This document shows positions 26,291 through 35,100 of a stretch of 64,000 bases of DNA, piece by piece. The translations under genes were made by a program, and so were the position numbers. The stretch is from Saprospiraceae bacterium (GTDB taxonomy: Bacteria > Bacteroidota > Bacteroidia > Chitinophagales > Saprospiraceae): positions 56,835-120,834 of the forward strand of contig JAIPBL010000007.1 of assembly GCA_021739645.1 (NCBI GenBank), in the 5' to 3' direction. Numbering within the stretch: the first letter of the stretch is position 1; each line of letters begins with the position of its first letter. The notes below the pieces were generated by a model. It was not told where the DNA came from and searched no databases. It worked only from the letters and a program-made list of their open reading frames with translations.

Positions 26291-28843
26291 ATGAAAGCAG
26301 CCCATCTACTCTTGCTTTTTGCAACCCTCCAATTTCCCAATTCCCTAATTTCTCAAAATTTCCAAACCAGAGGCATCGGCGGTGGTGGCGCACTGTTCAG
26401 CCCCAGTATCAACCCCAACAACGGCTCGGAAAACTACCTCGCCAGTGACCTCGGCGGGCTATACTACACCGCGGATGGCAACTACGATGTGGTACATTTC
26501 ACGGCGGCAGTGACCGGCCCTTTTGGCAAAGTTTGTTTCACTCAAACCAACGGCCTGCGCTATGCTTTGCTGTACGATGCCGAACACTTCACTACCCGTC
26601 CGGCCAGAACCCTGAGCGGTGGCATAAATTGGGATTTCATGCCCGGCGATGCTGACCCATCGGAAGATAAACTGTTCATTTTCTGCGATTACCAAAATCC
26701 AAATCGGGTGATTTGGACAGATTACAACCACCTTTTCCTCTCGAATGATGGCGGCCAAACGGCTTCGTTGAAATGGACAGCAGCCAATTCCGGCACGGGC
26801 ATCCTGCTTTCTGGGGCATTTTTTGAAGGGGAAAAAATCTGGCTCGGCACCAACGAGGGCATACTTTTTTCCGCCAACGGCGGCAATAGTTTTTCCTTGG
26901 CAAATTTCTCGGGAATCCCATCTGGCGAAGTCATCATCGGCTTCGGAGGTGGTAAATCGGGCAACCTGACCCGTTTTTATGCACTCACCGGCGACCCCGA
27001 CAACGTTTGGGCATCGAGCATGGGCTTCAACTATTGGGAGACCATACGTGGCGTTTACACCATGGAAAACACCAGCGGCACCTGGGCTTCCAAGACCAAT
27101 GGCATTGACCTTTCAAAAGATTTTGCGGTGTTCCTGGCCATGGCCGACAACGACCCAAATACCTGCTACCTCGCTGGCAGTACGCCCAACGAAACGGCCA
27201 TCGTTTTGAAAACAACCAACGGCGGTGACGCATGGCAGCATGTCTTTTTGACCCAAAACAACCAAAATATCTTCACGGGCTACTCCGGTGACGGCGGCGA
27301 CCTTGGCTGGTCTTGGGGCGGCAATGCACTTGGCTTCACCGTGAATCCACACAACAGCCAGCAGGCCATCATGACCGACTTCGGCTTCATGCACCAAACC
27401 ACGAATGGTGGCCAGACCTGGCACCAGGGCTACCTAAGCGGCGCTGACGAAAATCCAGCTGGCTCCCCCACCCCAAAAAAGAAAAAATACCACGGAATTG
27501 GCTTGGAGCAGACGACCTGCTGGCAAATCTATTGGTTTGACGAGCAAACGATGTTCGGTTGTTTCACCGATATAAAAGGCGTTCGGTCAGAAGATGGCGG
27601 CAATACTTGGAGTTTTGATTACACGGGCCACGACCAGAACACGATGTACCGCATTGCGAAGCACAACACGATGCCGCTTTGGTTTGCTGCAACATCGAGC
27701 GTTCACGATATTTATCAGACAACTTACGTGACGGATGCCCGATTGCAACCTTCGTACAAAGCTGGGAAAGTGCTCTACACCAGCGACAAAGGCAAAACCT
27801 GGCAAACCATGCACGACTTCGGCAATCCGGTGATTTGGGTGACACCCGATGCCTCGAACAACGACCGAATTTACGCCAGTGTCATCAGTACAAACCACAG
27901 CATCGGCGGGGTTTGGCGGGCTGATGGCATCTCAAATCCGGCAACGGCCACCTGGACGAAACTGCCCAATCCGCCCGCCAACAATGGCCGAATTTTCAAT
28001 ATCCACAGCCTGAACGATGGTACGCTCGTAACGACTTGGAGCGCCCGTAAATCAAACAGCGGAAGTGTGTTCAGCGACAGCAGCGGTGTGTTCGTCAGCA
28101 CAAACGGCGGCCAGAGCTGGGAGCGCCGCAACCACCCCGACATGAATTATTGGACGAAAGACCTCGTCGTGGACCCGAACGATGCTTTGCAAAATACGTG
28201 GTACGCCTGCGTTTGGAGCGGCTGGGGCGGCCCTGCGAACGACATCGGCGGCTTGTTCCGCACAAAAGACCGGGGACTGAACTGGGAAAAAATTACGGGC
28301 GATGGTCAATTCCTCCGGGTGAGTTCAGTGGCGCTCACGAATTCAGGCACCTTTTTAACGACGGAGGGCGAAGGGCTATGGCAAGCGCAATCTTCTGACA
28401 TCAGCAACGGGCAACCAACCTGGAATTTGGCCTGGAGCTACCCGTTTCACCACCCTGAACGGGTTTTTGAAAACCCAAACCAGAACACTTTCAATAAGTA
28501 TCTTTGGATAGCCAGCTTTGGGAATGGTATGAGAAGTGCTTATACTGGTGAAACTGGCACTTCAAACCCAGCGGGCTTGCCTTCGGCCACGATGCGGTCA
28601 CTGCAAAATCCAGCTTCGGGAAATATTGAAATAGAATTGGACCTAAAAAAGGCTGCCTCAGCGCAATTTCGCCTCCTAAATATGCAAGGTCGTCTAGTGC
28701 AGGATTTTTCTACCTACAATCTTGTTGCCGGCCAACAGCTGTTGAGTTTTCCAGTGAAGGACCTGCCGGGTGGAGCTTATTTATTGAGAATGGTACTTGC
28801 ATCGGGTGAAATTTTGGCCTTGAAATTGGTGATGGTTGAGTAA
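26291..28843 (+). CDS. T9SS type A cargo with BNR/Asp-box propeller repeats
   Basis: An 850-residue exported protein. The start at 26291 gives a signal peptide ending NSLIS before a Gln; an ATG at 26261 is also in frame. About nine Asp-box motifs are visible (for example TTNGGQTWH, SEDGGNTWS, STNGGQSWE, TKDRGLNWE), the mark of sialidase-, sortilin- or GH74-type beta-propellers. The last 80 residues are a type A T9SS tail with FRLLNMQGRLVQDF and LPGGAYLLRM. Xyloglucanase-like (GH74) glycosidase is the best guess because of the high Asp-box count and Gly/Trp content, but catalytic Asp residues cannot be assigned by eye. Confidence 0.87.
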   Translation: MKAAHLLLLFATLQFPNSLISQNFQTRGIGGGGALFSPSINPNNGSENYLASDLGGLYYTADGNYDVVHFTAAVTGPFGKVCFTQTNGLRYALLYDAEHFTTRPARTLSGGINWDFMPGDADPSEDKLFIFCDYQNPNRVIWTDYNHLFLSNDGGQTASLKWTAANSGTGILLSGAFFEGEKIWLGTNEGILFSANGGNSFSLANFSGIPSGEVIIGFGGGKSGNLTRFYALTGDPDNVWASSMGFNYWETIRGVYTMENTSGTWASKTNGIDLSKDFAVFLAMADNDPNTCYLAGSTPNETAIVLKTTNGGDAWQHVFLTQNNQNIFTGYSGDGGDLGWSWGGNALGFTVNPHNSQQAIMTDFGFMHQTTNGGQTWHQGYLSGADENPAGSPTPKKKKYHGIGLEQTTCWQIYWFDEQTMFGCFTDIKGVRSEDGGNTWSFDYTGHDQNTMYRIAKHNTMPLWFAATSSVHDIYQTTYVTDARLQPSYKAGKVLYTSDKGKTWQTMHDFGNPVIWVTPDASNNDRIYASVISTNHSIGGVWRADGISNPATATWTKLPNPPANNGRIFNIHSLNDGTLVTTWSARKSNSGSVFSDSSGVFVSTNGGQSWERRNHPDMNYWTKDLVVDPNDALQNTWYACVWSGWGGPANDIGGLFRTKDRGLNWEKITGDGQFLRVSSVALTNSGTFLTTEGEGLWQAQSSDISNGQPTWNLAWSYPFHHPERVFENPNQNTFNKYLWIASFGNGMRSAYTGETGTSNPAGLPSATMRSLQNPASGNIEIELDLKKAASAQFRLLNMQGRLVQDFSTYNLVAGQQLLSFPVKDLPGGAYLLRMVLASGEILALKLVMVE

Positions 28844-29057
28844 AAGCGCAAATATTTTTTGGAACAAAACAACGCCGGAAACGTTGGCCATCCCCGCCAA
28901 GTGCATAATCGCAAATACAGCAATTGCACCGCTAATAAATTGAAGGCTTTTACTTTACAAATAAAATAAAACGTAATATTGGCATCAAATATGCCTATGC
29001 AATTGGGTAAGACAAAAAGTTTGAAGGACACACCCTGTTACTCACACACTACTACCC

Positions 29058-30005
29058 ATGCAAGTTTCCCCTTCAGCCGATACTCGGCGCAGCTTGGAGC
29101 AGTTCAGGCACCTACTTTTTCACCTTCAAATGGAGTGCGGCTCCATTCACCACATCTTCCGATTCTTCAAGGAGGAGTCAAGTTTCCAGCATTTCGATGC
29201 ATTGAAGGAGCTTGACCCGAACCTCATGCCACAGTTGCTGGCACGGGAACACGTGTTGGAAGCCCGCAGGTCTGAGTCCGCCGACAAGGCGCTCGAACAC
29301 TTGCGCACCGCACTCGAACTTGACCCGCTATGCCCCGAAGCCTGCCTCGAACTCGCAGGCTTGGCCGAAACTGCCGAGTCCGCCATGATGTGGTACCAAC
29401 GTAGCATGGAAGCCACCGCCAAGTTGCTCGGCCCGGAGATGATGGCGGAGATGATGGCGGACTTTAAGCTAAAACCTTGGAAGCAGGTGGAAACACATAC
29501 GTGGTTCAAGGCAAAAGTGAGCCTCTCAGAGAAACTTTTCCGCAATGGCTACTACGAAACGGCAGCGCTTCATTTCCAAGAAATTCTGGCATTGAATCCT
29601 GCGGATGACCTCGAACTCCGCCCCTACCTGCTCACTGCCCTAATTTGCGAAAACCGCCTTGACGAAGCAGACTTGTTGGTCTGGCACCACCATGAAGATA
29701 TTTCAGTAAAATGGCTTTTCGGGAAAGCATTCCTGCGATTCAAACAGCAGGGAGATACCCGCTCCAGTCGCCGCAGTTTGATGCGGGCATTGCAGCGCAA
29801 CCTATGGGTCTCGGTCTTCCTGCTCGGTGCGGAAGAAATGCCACCTGCTCATCTAGTTGAGCGGCGCAAGGACAAAGGCTTCAAGCTTGGAAGCCGGCTT
29901 GAAGCTGCCGATTGCGTCAAATGCATCGGCATGGCCTTCTGCGAAGATTCCCGCTTACAGCATTGGATTTGGGAAGTGCTGAAAGAGAAGTGCGAAGAGG
30001 TATGA
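29058..30005 (+). CDS. TPR-containing protein, ST7-like
   Basis: 315 residues without a signal peptide, so probably cytoplasmic. ADKALEHLRTALELDPLCPEA is a TPR unit of the kind found in ST7-family proteins, and a second lies around LHFQEILALNPADDLEL. No enzymatic motif is seen; such proteins act as protein-protein scaffolds. The C-terminal codons and stop (Glu-Val-stop) are formed by the intergenic repeat word GAGGTATGA, so the natural end may have been changed by that element. TAATATTG, one base off the -7 consensus, lies at 28974-28981. Confidence 0.75.
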   Translation: MQVSPSADTRRSLEQFRHLLFHLQMECGSIHHIFRFFKEESSFQHFDALKELDPNLMPQLLAREHVLEARRSESADKALEHLRTALELDPLCPEACLELAGLAETAESAMMWYQRSMEATAKLLGPEMMAEMMADFKLKPWKQVETHTWFKAKVSLSEKLFRNGYYETAALHFQEILALNPADDLELRPYLLTALICENRLDEADLLVWHHHEDISVKWLFGKAFLRFKQQGDTRSSRRSLMRALQRNLWVSVFLLGAEEMPPAHLVERRKDKGFKLGSRLEAADCVKCIGMAFCEDSRLQHWIWEVLKEKCEEV

Positions 30006-30012
30006 GGGCTGA

Positions 30013-30063
30013 GGTAAGAGGTATGAGGTATGCGAGTTCTTGGCATACCTCATACCGCTTACC
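30013..30063. repeat. Iterated-word hairpin at a convergent junction
   Basis: GGTATGAGGTATGC (30020-30033) pairs perfectly with GCATACCTCATACC (30043-30056), and outer GGTAAG/CTTACC (30013-30018 and 30058-30063) extends the stem. The element is made of repeats of the word GAGGTATG and also covers the stop codon of the TPR gene. It may act as a bidirectional terminator although it lacks a T tract. Confidence 0.75.
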
Positions 30064-30073
30064 ACGTACCTCT

Positions 30074-31228
30074 TTAATACTTGCCCAACATGTAAAGAAC
30101 ACCGAAGGTCGTTACGGTGAGCACCATCCCGGTCATGAAAATCTGGTAGGTGATGCGGAGGCGGCGGTATTTGTTGCCGAGCGTGCGACCCAAAAAGTAG
30201 AGGTCATTGACAATGGATTTATCAATTGTCCCCTCGTTTTGCATGACCCGCATGAGGCTGCGGATATAGTCCTCCCGCTCCATTTTGAAGAAATTTCCGA
30301 AGAAGAACAAGTTGGAATTGCCGCTATCAATTGACTCAGCAGATGTTAGTCCAAGCATCTTCACTGGGCGGGTAGCCAGCGTAGCGAATACAATGGACAA
30401 GATGCAAGTCAACAACAAAACCGCCGCTGGGTAAACGAGGGTTGGGTGCTCCTTGAGGCTGCCCGCCAGCATCGGGATGCCGATGGTGATGAGCAACGAA
30501 TTGATACTGAGCATGATGTTCGCCTTGTTGTCGGCGATGTTGGTGAGGTCAATCTGGTTGCGAAGGGTGGTCTTGAATATCATTTGGGCGCTCTTGCTCT
30601 TGCCTATCTCAAATTCGAGCTTTTCCACGTTCGGGTTAACCTGCTCAACCGTTTTGCGGAGCACCTTCAAGGTTTTCCTTTTTGAGTCACCATAAAGTGC
30701 CTGCGCCTCTCCGGTGTAGAAACGGTGTGATTTCCAAAAATGCAGACTGTTTTCCGCCCACTCTTCGTCCGTCATTTTTTGGTCGCAAAACACTTCCCAC
30801 TCCTTGCGCAGCTCCGCCGAGTTCTCCTCGTAGGTCGTTCCATTGGTGTTGAAGTCGGCATCCTTGATGATTTTTTCAAGGAGCGATTCTGGCTCCACAC
30901 CTACTTTCGTCACTTCAATTAGTCGAGTTACGGTGGCTATTTTAGAAGGGTCAAAACTAGCTTTTTGCAAAAAATCGGTGGCAATTTCAATGCTCACATT
31001 TTCATGTTCGAGATAGGTTTTGGTAAAACCTGTATCGTGAAAAAGCCCAGCCAATGCCAACAACTCCAATTCTTCGTCGCTGAGGCGATAACGCCTGCCC
31101 AACTCTTGGGAGGCATCCCAAACACTGAGCGTATGCTGCAAGTTGTGATAGCCATGTTCAGGCTTCAGGCCCTGCCTGAGCAGGTTGAGCACAAAAGTTT
31201 CAGCGTCTTTTACGATTTGGCTTTGCAT
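30074..31228 (-). CDS. HD-domain phosphohydrolase fused to a Pycsar-effector-type membrane domain (PycTM/DUF5706)
   Basis: 384 residues. Residues 1-160 are an HD domain: YHNLQHT (His 32), GLFHDTGF (His 64, Asp 65), LEHENVS and KDADFNTNG supply the metal ligands. A linker follows to about 220. Then comes IADNKANIMLSINSLLI, the hallmark of the PycTM domain, with two membrane helices and a third near the C-terminus. In Pycsar anti-phage defence PycTM proteins are membrane effectors switched on by cyclic CMP or cyclic UMP; HD domains often cleave nucleotides. No nucleotide cyclase gene is adjacent, so a defence role here is inference. The gene is convergent with the TPR gene. Confidence 0.82.
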   Translation of the reverse strand: MQSQIVKDAETFVLNLLRQGLKPEHGYHNLQHTLSVWDASQELGRRYRLSDEELELLALAGLFHDTGFTKTYLEHENVSIEIATDFLQKASFDPSKIATVTRLIEVTKVGVEPESLLEKIIKDADFNTNGTTYEENSAELRKEWEVFCDQKMTDEEWAENSLHFWKSHRFYTGEAQALYGDSKRKTLKVLRKTVEQVNPNVEKLEFEIGKSKSAQMIFKTTLRNQIDLTNIADNKANIMLSINSLLITIGIPMLAGSLKEHPTLVYPAAVLLLTCILSIVFATLATRPVKMLGLTSAESIDSGNSNLFFFGNFFKMEREDYIRSLMRVMQNEGTIDKSIVNDLYFLGRTLGNKYRRLRITYQIFMTGMVLTVTTFGVLYMLGKY

Positions 31229-31360
31229 GTCGGCGTTTTAAGCTGGGCGAAGGTAGGGGGAAATTGGAAATGAGGGAAGGAAAATGGCACTGGGTTTTAT
31301 GATGATGTGATATGCCTTGTTTCTTTAAAAATCTTGGCTGGCGAAAATTATTGTAGCGCA

Positions 31361-31400
31361 TTTGTTTGAATTTATAATTATCATCGTATATTTGCGATGA
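31361..31400 (+). promoter_or_regulatory. arsR promoter with operator around the -7 box
   Basis: TTTG at 31365-31368, an 18-nt spacer and TATATTTG at 31387-31394 match the Bacteroidota promoter. TCATCG (31381-31386) and CGATGA (31395-31400) form an inverted repeat exactly flanking the -7 box, the likely ArsR autoregulation site. An ATG at 31397 lies inside this operator, so translation probably starts at 31418. Confidence 0.7.
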
Positions 31401-31417
31401 ATTTTAAACAACCAACC

Positions 31418-31744
31418 ATGGCAATTCATAAAAAAGCCGAATTCGGGATGGAAGAACAAGAACTGGCCGTATTTGCCAAAGCATTGGCGCATCCTGCCAG
31501 GATAGCTATCTTGAAACAGTTGGCAAAGCGGGACTCGTGCCTTTGTGGCGAAATAGTGGAGGTAATGCCATTGGCACAAAGTACCGTATCCCAGCACCTC
31601 AAAGAATTGCTGGCAGCCGGACTGATACAAGGCACATTGGACGGCGCAAAATCTTGTTACTGCATCAATCCAGTGAACTTTCAAAGACTTGAAATGATTT
31701 TGGCGTCTTTCCTAAAGGACACCTCCACCAATAAATGTTGTTAA
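31418..31744 (+). CDS. arsR: ArsR-family metalloregulator
   Basis: A 108-residue winged-helix repressor that should leave DNA when it binds arsenite or a similar thiophilic metal. The helix-turn-helix region is MPLAQSTVSQHLKELLAAGLI. The metal site is suggested by the CLC pair in RDSCLCGEIVEV, next to the recognition helix, and a second pair lies at the very C-terminus (NKCC). The start at 31418 is preferred over 31397 because the latter would lie upstream of the predicted transcription start. arsM follows after 71 bp with its own operator-like inverted repeat, so ArsR probably controls both. Confidence 0.92.
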   Translation: MAIHKKAEFGMEEQELAVFAKALAHPARIAILKQLAKRDSCLCGEIVEVMPLAQSTVSQHLKELLAAGLIQGTLDGAKSCYCINPVNFQRLEMILASFLKDTSTNKCC

Positions 31745-31746
31745 CC

Positions 31747-31783
31747 CGATTGTTTCGGTAAAAAAATTTGACCGATACAATCG
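31747..31783. promoter_or_regulatory. Operator-like inverted repeat between arsR and arsM
   Basis: CGATTGTTTCGGT (31747-31759) and ACCGATACAATCG (31771-31783) are 13-bp arms that match at 12 positions, separated by 11 bases of A/T. The position just before arsM suggests control by ArsR or folding of the intergenic mRNA. Confidence 0.6.
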
Positions 31784-31815
31784 CATTTTTACGATAAATT
31801 TTAATCAATCCAATT

Positions 31816-32712
31816 ATGACAACTGCAGATGAACTGAAAAAAGTAGTCCGGGAAAAATACTCGGAGATTGCCATGCAAGACAAAGACAGCAACGCAACCT
31901 CGTGTTGTGGGGCTACTTCCACTGGCACTTATAACATCATGTCAGACAGCTACACCGACCTTGAAGGTTATAATCCTGATGCTGACCTTGGCCTGGGTTG
32001 TGGCCTGCCCACGCAATTCGCCAAGATACAGCCGGGCGATACTGTGCTCGACCTCGGTTCGGGCGCTGGCAACGATTGTTTTGTAGCAAGGGCGGAAACA
32101 GGCGAAACGGGGAAAGTAATCGGCGTCGATTTTACCCCGAAAATGCTCCAGCTTGCCCGCCAAAACGCTGAAAAGCGAGGTTACAACAACGTGGAGTTCC
32201 GGCAAGGCGATATTGAGGAACTTCCCGTCAATGACCACAGTGTTGATGTGGTGGTCAGCAACTGCGTCCTCAACCTCGTACCAGACAAGGCTAAAGTTTT
32301 TGAAGAAATCAAGCGGGTGCTGCACCCAGGCGGTCATTTCAGCATCTCCGATGTGGTGCTGCGAGGTGAGTTGCCGGAGGCACTCAAATCAGCAGCGGAA
32401 ATGTACGCTGGCTGCGTGTCTGGTGCTTTGCAGATGGACGAATACTTGGCTATCATCCAAGCAGCAGGCTTTCAAAACATGACCGTGCAGAAGCAAAAGT
32501 CCATCCTTATCCCCGATGAAATTCTGTTGGAATACCTCTCACCGGACGAACTCAAGGCATTTGTGAACTCCAAAACGGGCATTTTCAGCATCACCGTTTA
32601 TGCTGAAAAAGCAGGGGAAAAAAGGCAGCGAAATTATTCGGAGAAACCAAAAGTCAACTTAGCAGAACTGCCAATAAGCAATTGTTGTGAGCCAGGTAGT
32701 GGCTGTTGTTGA
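31816..32712 (+). CDS. arsM: Arsenite methyltransferase
   Basis: This enzyme transfers methyl groups from S-adenosylmethionine to trivalent arsenic, giving volatile or less harmful methylarsenicals. It is 298 residues. The SAM site is [14 protein letters not shown], followed by GVDFTPKML. Cysteines typical of ArsM are in place: the pair in [21 protein letters not shown] and YAGCVSGAL. The C-terminus carries two more Cys pairs ([11 protein letters not shown]), a tail seen in some ArsM proteins and thought to help metal capture. It sits directly behind arsR and convergent to a heavy-metal ATPase gene. Confidence 0.95.
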   Translation: MTTADELKKVVREKYSEIAMQDKDSNATSCCGATSTGTYNIMSDSYTDLEGYNPDADLGLGCGLPTQFAKIQPGDTVLDLGSGAGNDCFVARAETGETGKVIGVDFTPKMLQLARQNAEKRGYNNVEFRQGDIEELPVNDHSVDVVVSNCVLNLVPDKAKVFEEIKRVLHPGGHFSISDVVLRGELPEALKSAAEMYAGCVSGALQMDEYLAIIQAAGFQNMTVQKQKSILIPDEILLEYLSPDELKAFVNSKTGIFSITVYAEKAGEKRQRNYSEKPKVNLAELPISNCCEPGSGCC

Positions 32713-32826
32713 TAAGGATAATTGAACCATTTCGTTTGACCCAGTGTCGGGGTGACTCAAGTCACGCCGACACTTACTCTGCAATCGCCGCCTAATCGTA
32801 AATCCAAAATCGTAAATCGCATTTCC

Positions 32827-34914
32827 CTACACTTTCCTCCCCTTCAATCGTATCGAGTTTCCAATCACCACCACATCCGAGAAGGCCATGAACAGCGCTC
32901 CCCAAGTCGGGTTCAAGAAGCCCATGGCTGCTACGGGGATAGCCACCACGTTGTAGGCGAAGGCCCAAAACAGGTTCTGTTTAATAGTTTGCAACGTAGC
33001 CGTGGAAATGGCAAGTGCATGGCCAAGGCGGTCGAGGTTGCCGTTCAGCAAGATGATTTGGGCAGACTGCATGGCCACCTGCGAGGCATTGCTGAGGCTG
33101 ACACCGAGCGTTGCCTGTGCCAATGCTGGAGCATCGTTAATGCCGTCACCAATCATTGCAGTGGGGGCTTCGGCGTTCAGTTTTCGGATGATTTCGAGCT
33201 TTTCGGCGGGGAGTTGCTCTGCATACACCCGCTCGATGCCAAGGTGCCGGGCCACTTCCGTTGTTTTGCCCAGTCGGTCGCCGCTGAGCACGATAGGCGT
33301 TTTACCGGCATTGCGGAGCGAATCCATCAATTCCCTAGCTGCTGGTTTTAGCTCGTCCTCGATTTCCACAGTGGCCAGCAGTTTGTCGTTTTTAGAGAAA
33401 AAAAGCGCAGCCTCTCCCGCTCCGGCATTGGGTGCTGCAAAGCGCTGGGAACCGAGTTTCAGTTCGTTACCTTCCTTGTCCAATGCACTGATGCCTTGGC
33501 CTTTTATTTCTTTGATTTTTGTTAGCGTGGCTTCGCCAATTTGTCCTCGCTGGGTTAGTTCCTTTACCAATGATTGGGCGATGGGATGCGAGGAGTGCCG
33601 CTCCATTTTCAGCATCGCAGCGTTGATGTCCGCCTCATTGCCTGCTTGGTAATTGATTTTTTTTATTCGAAAATCGCCGGTGGTGAGCGTGCCTGTTTTA
33701 TCAAAAACGAAGTTTTTGATGCCCGCAAAAACCTCGATGGTCTGGGCGCCTTTCACCAAAATTCCGTTCTTGGCAAGCCGCCCCACGCCCACCATTACTG
33801 CAGTCGGCGTCGCCAATCCCATGGCACAGGGACAGGAAATGACCAGCACAGCGATGGCGTTCAGCATGGCTTTTTGCGGAGCAAGACCAAATCCCAAAAC
33901 AGCCACAAGAAAGGTAAGCACTGCAATCCCCAGCACCACCGGAACAAAAACACCACTAATCCGGTCAGCCAACCGCTGGATGTCAGGCTTGTTGAGTTGG
34001 GCGGATTTCACGAGGTCAATCATCTGGCTGAGGGTCGTGTCACGGGTAGTTGCCGTGGCAGCGATGGTGAGGCTGCCGCCGCTGACGATACTTCCACCGA
34101 GCACCCGGTCGTCGGGTAGGCGGCTCACAGGCAGGCTCTCTCCTGTGAGCATGGACTCGTCCACATCGGCGGAGCCTTTCAGTACCGTGCCGTCCACAGG
34201 GATTTTGTCGCCCTCGTTCACTTGGAGCCAGTCGCCGGGCAGCACCTCGCTCGCCTCGATGGTGACGACCGTGCCGCTGGGCATAATTTTCTTCGCAAAT
34301 TCTACTTGCAATTTTGTGAGGTCTTCGATGGCGGTGGTGGTCTGTTTGACTGCTCTTTTTTCAAACCAATTGCCCAATAAAACCAAGGTAATGATGGTGG
34401 CGCTGGTTTCAAAAAACAGGTATTTAGGCTCGTTCAGCACTGCCCCGATGGTACTGTAAACGAAAGCTGCAGTAGAACCGATGAAAATCAGGATATCCAT
34501 GTGGGTAGAGCCATTGCGAAGCGCGCCAAGACTGGTTTTACCAAAATGGAGAAAGCCGACCACGTACACAGGCAGGCAAAGGGCAAACTGCACCCAAGCG
34601 TTTTGGAGGACATGGATGCCCGTCATCATGAGCAGGTGCGAACCGAGTAGCGGCAAGGTAAAAATGGCACAGAACAGCAGCTTGCGCTGCAAGTTCCAAA
34701 ATGGCATTTGGTTGTTCTGCACAACATGGTAACCGAGTTTGTTGATGCCCTCCGTGACCAAGTCCAGCGGCACTTCGTCGGTGGGTTGGTCAAATACGAC
34801 TTCACCGGACGAGAAATTGACGTTGACTTTTTGCAGTCCTTTCTTCTCCAAAAACCTCGTTATGTTTGCTGCGCAAGAGGCGCAGTCCATGCCTTCTACT
34901 TTTAATGCGACCAT
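32827..34914 (-). CDS. copA: Heavy-metal P1B-type ATPase (copper type)
   Basis: 695 residues; pumps a monovalent metal, most likely Cu(I), across the inner membrane using ATP. An N-terminal HMA domain has GMDCASC (residues 8-14). The membrane CPC motif is at 361-363 (ISCPCAMGLATPT), the phosphorylated Asp at 405 in DKTGT, TGES in the actuator loop, and GDGINDAP in the hinge. YNVVAIP in helix 7 fits copper pumps. In helix 8 the motif is MAFSD rather than the usual MxxSS, a point to check for metal specificity. It is convergent with arsM, so the two form a small resistance patch. The 5' leader has GTGAG-type iterated words. Confidence 0.93.
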   Translation of the reverse strand: MVALKVEGMDCASCAANITRFLEKKGLQKVNVNFSSGEVVFDQPTDEVPLDLVTEGINKLGYHVVQNNQMPFWNLQRKLLFCAIFTLPLLGSHLLMMTGIHVLQNAWVQFALCLPVYVVGFLHFGKTSLGALRNGSTHMDILIFIGSTAAFVYSTIGAVLNEPKYLFFETSATIITLVLLGNWFEKRAVKQTTTAIEDLTKLQVEFAKKIMPSGTVVTIEASEVLPGDWLQVNEGDKIPVDGTVLKGSADVDESMLTGESLPVSRLPDDRVLGGSIVSGGSLTIAATATTRDTTLSQMIDLVKSAQLNKPDIQRLADRISGVFVPVVLGIAVLTFLVAVLGFGLAPQKAMLNAIAVLVISCPCAMGLATPTAVMVGVGRLAKNGILVKGAQTIEVFAGIKNFVFDKTGTLTTGDFRIKKINYQAGNEADINAAMLKMERHSSHPIAQSLVKELTQRGQIGEATLTKIKEIKGQGISALDKEGNELKLGSQRFAAPNAGAGEAALFFSKNDKLLATVEIEDELKPAARELMDSLRNAGKTPIVLSGDRLGKTTEVARHLGIERVYAEQLPAEKLEIIRKLNAEAPTAMIGDGINDAPALAQATLGVSLSNASQVAMQSAQIILLNGNLDRLGHALAISTATLQTIKQNLFWAFAYNVVAIPVAAMGFLNPTWGALFMAFSDVVVIGNSIRLKGRKV

Positions 34915-35054
34915 AGTTTTAGAATTTTGAGAGAGTGAGCGGGTGAGAGTGTGAGAAAATGAAGAATTTATTGAAAATCAAACAGTTATAAAGCATTTTT
35001 GGCTTGAACAATCTGCCAGATTTTTCATTTTTACAAATAACCGTGGCGAAGCCT

Positions 35055-35062
35055 TAGCTTTG
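35055..35062 (+). promoter_or_regulatory. -7 promoter element (TAGCTTTG) of the 273-residue lipoprotein gene
   Basis: An exact TAnnTTTG match, 39 bp before the ATG at 35101 and followed by CCCC, as at 22651. Confidence 0.5.
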
Positions 35063-35100
35063 CCCCAACTTTTTTACAACAATCAAAAACGAGTTTCGAC

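Noticed and set aside
30074..31228. Complete Pycsar defence operon
   Set aside because: Only an effector-type protein is present; no cyclase lies within several kilobases, so a full system cannot be claimed.
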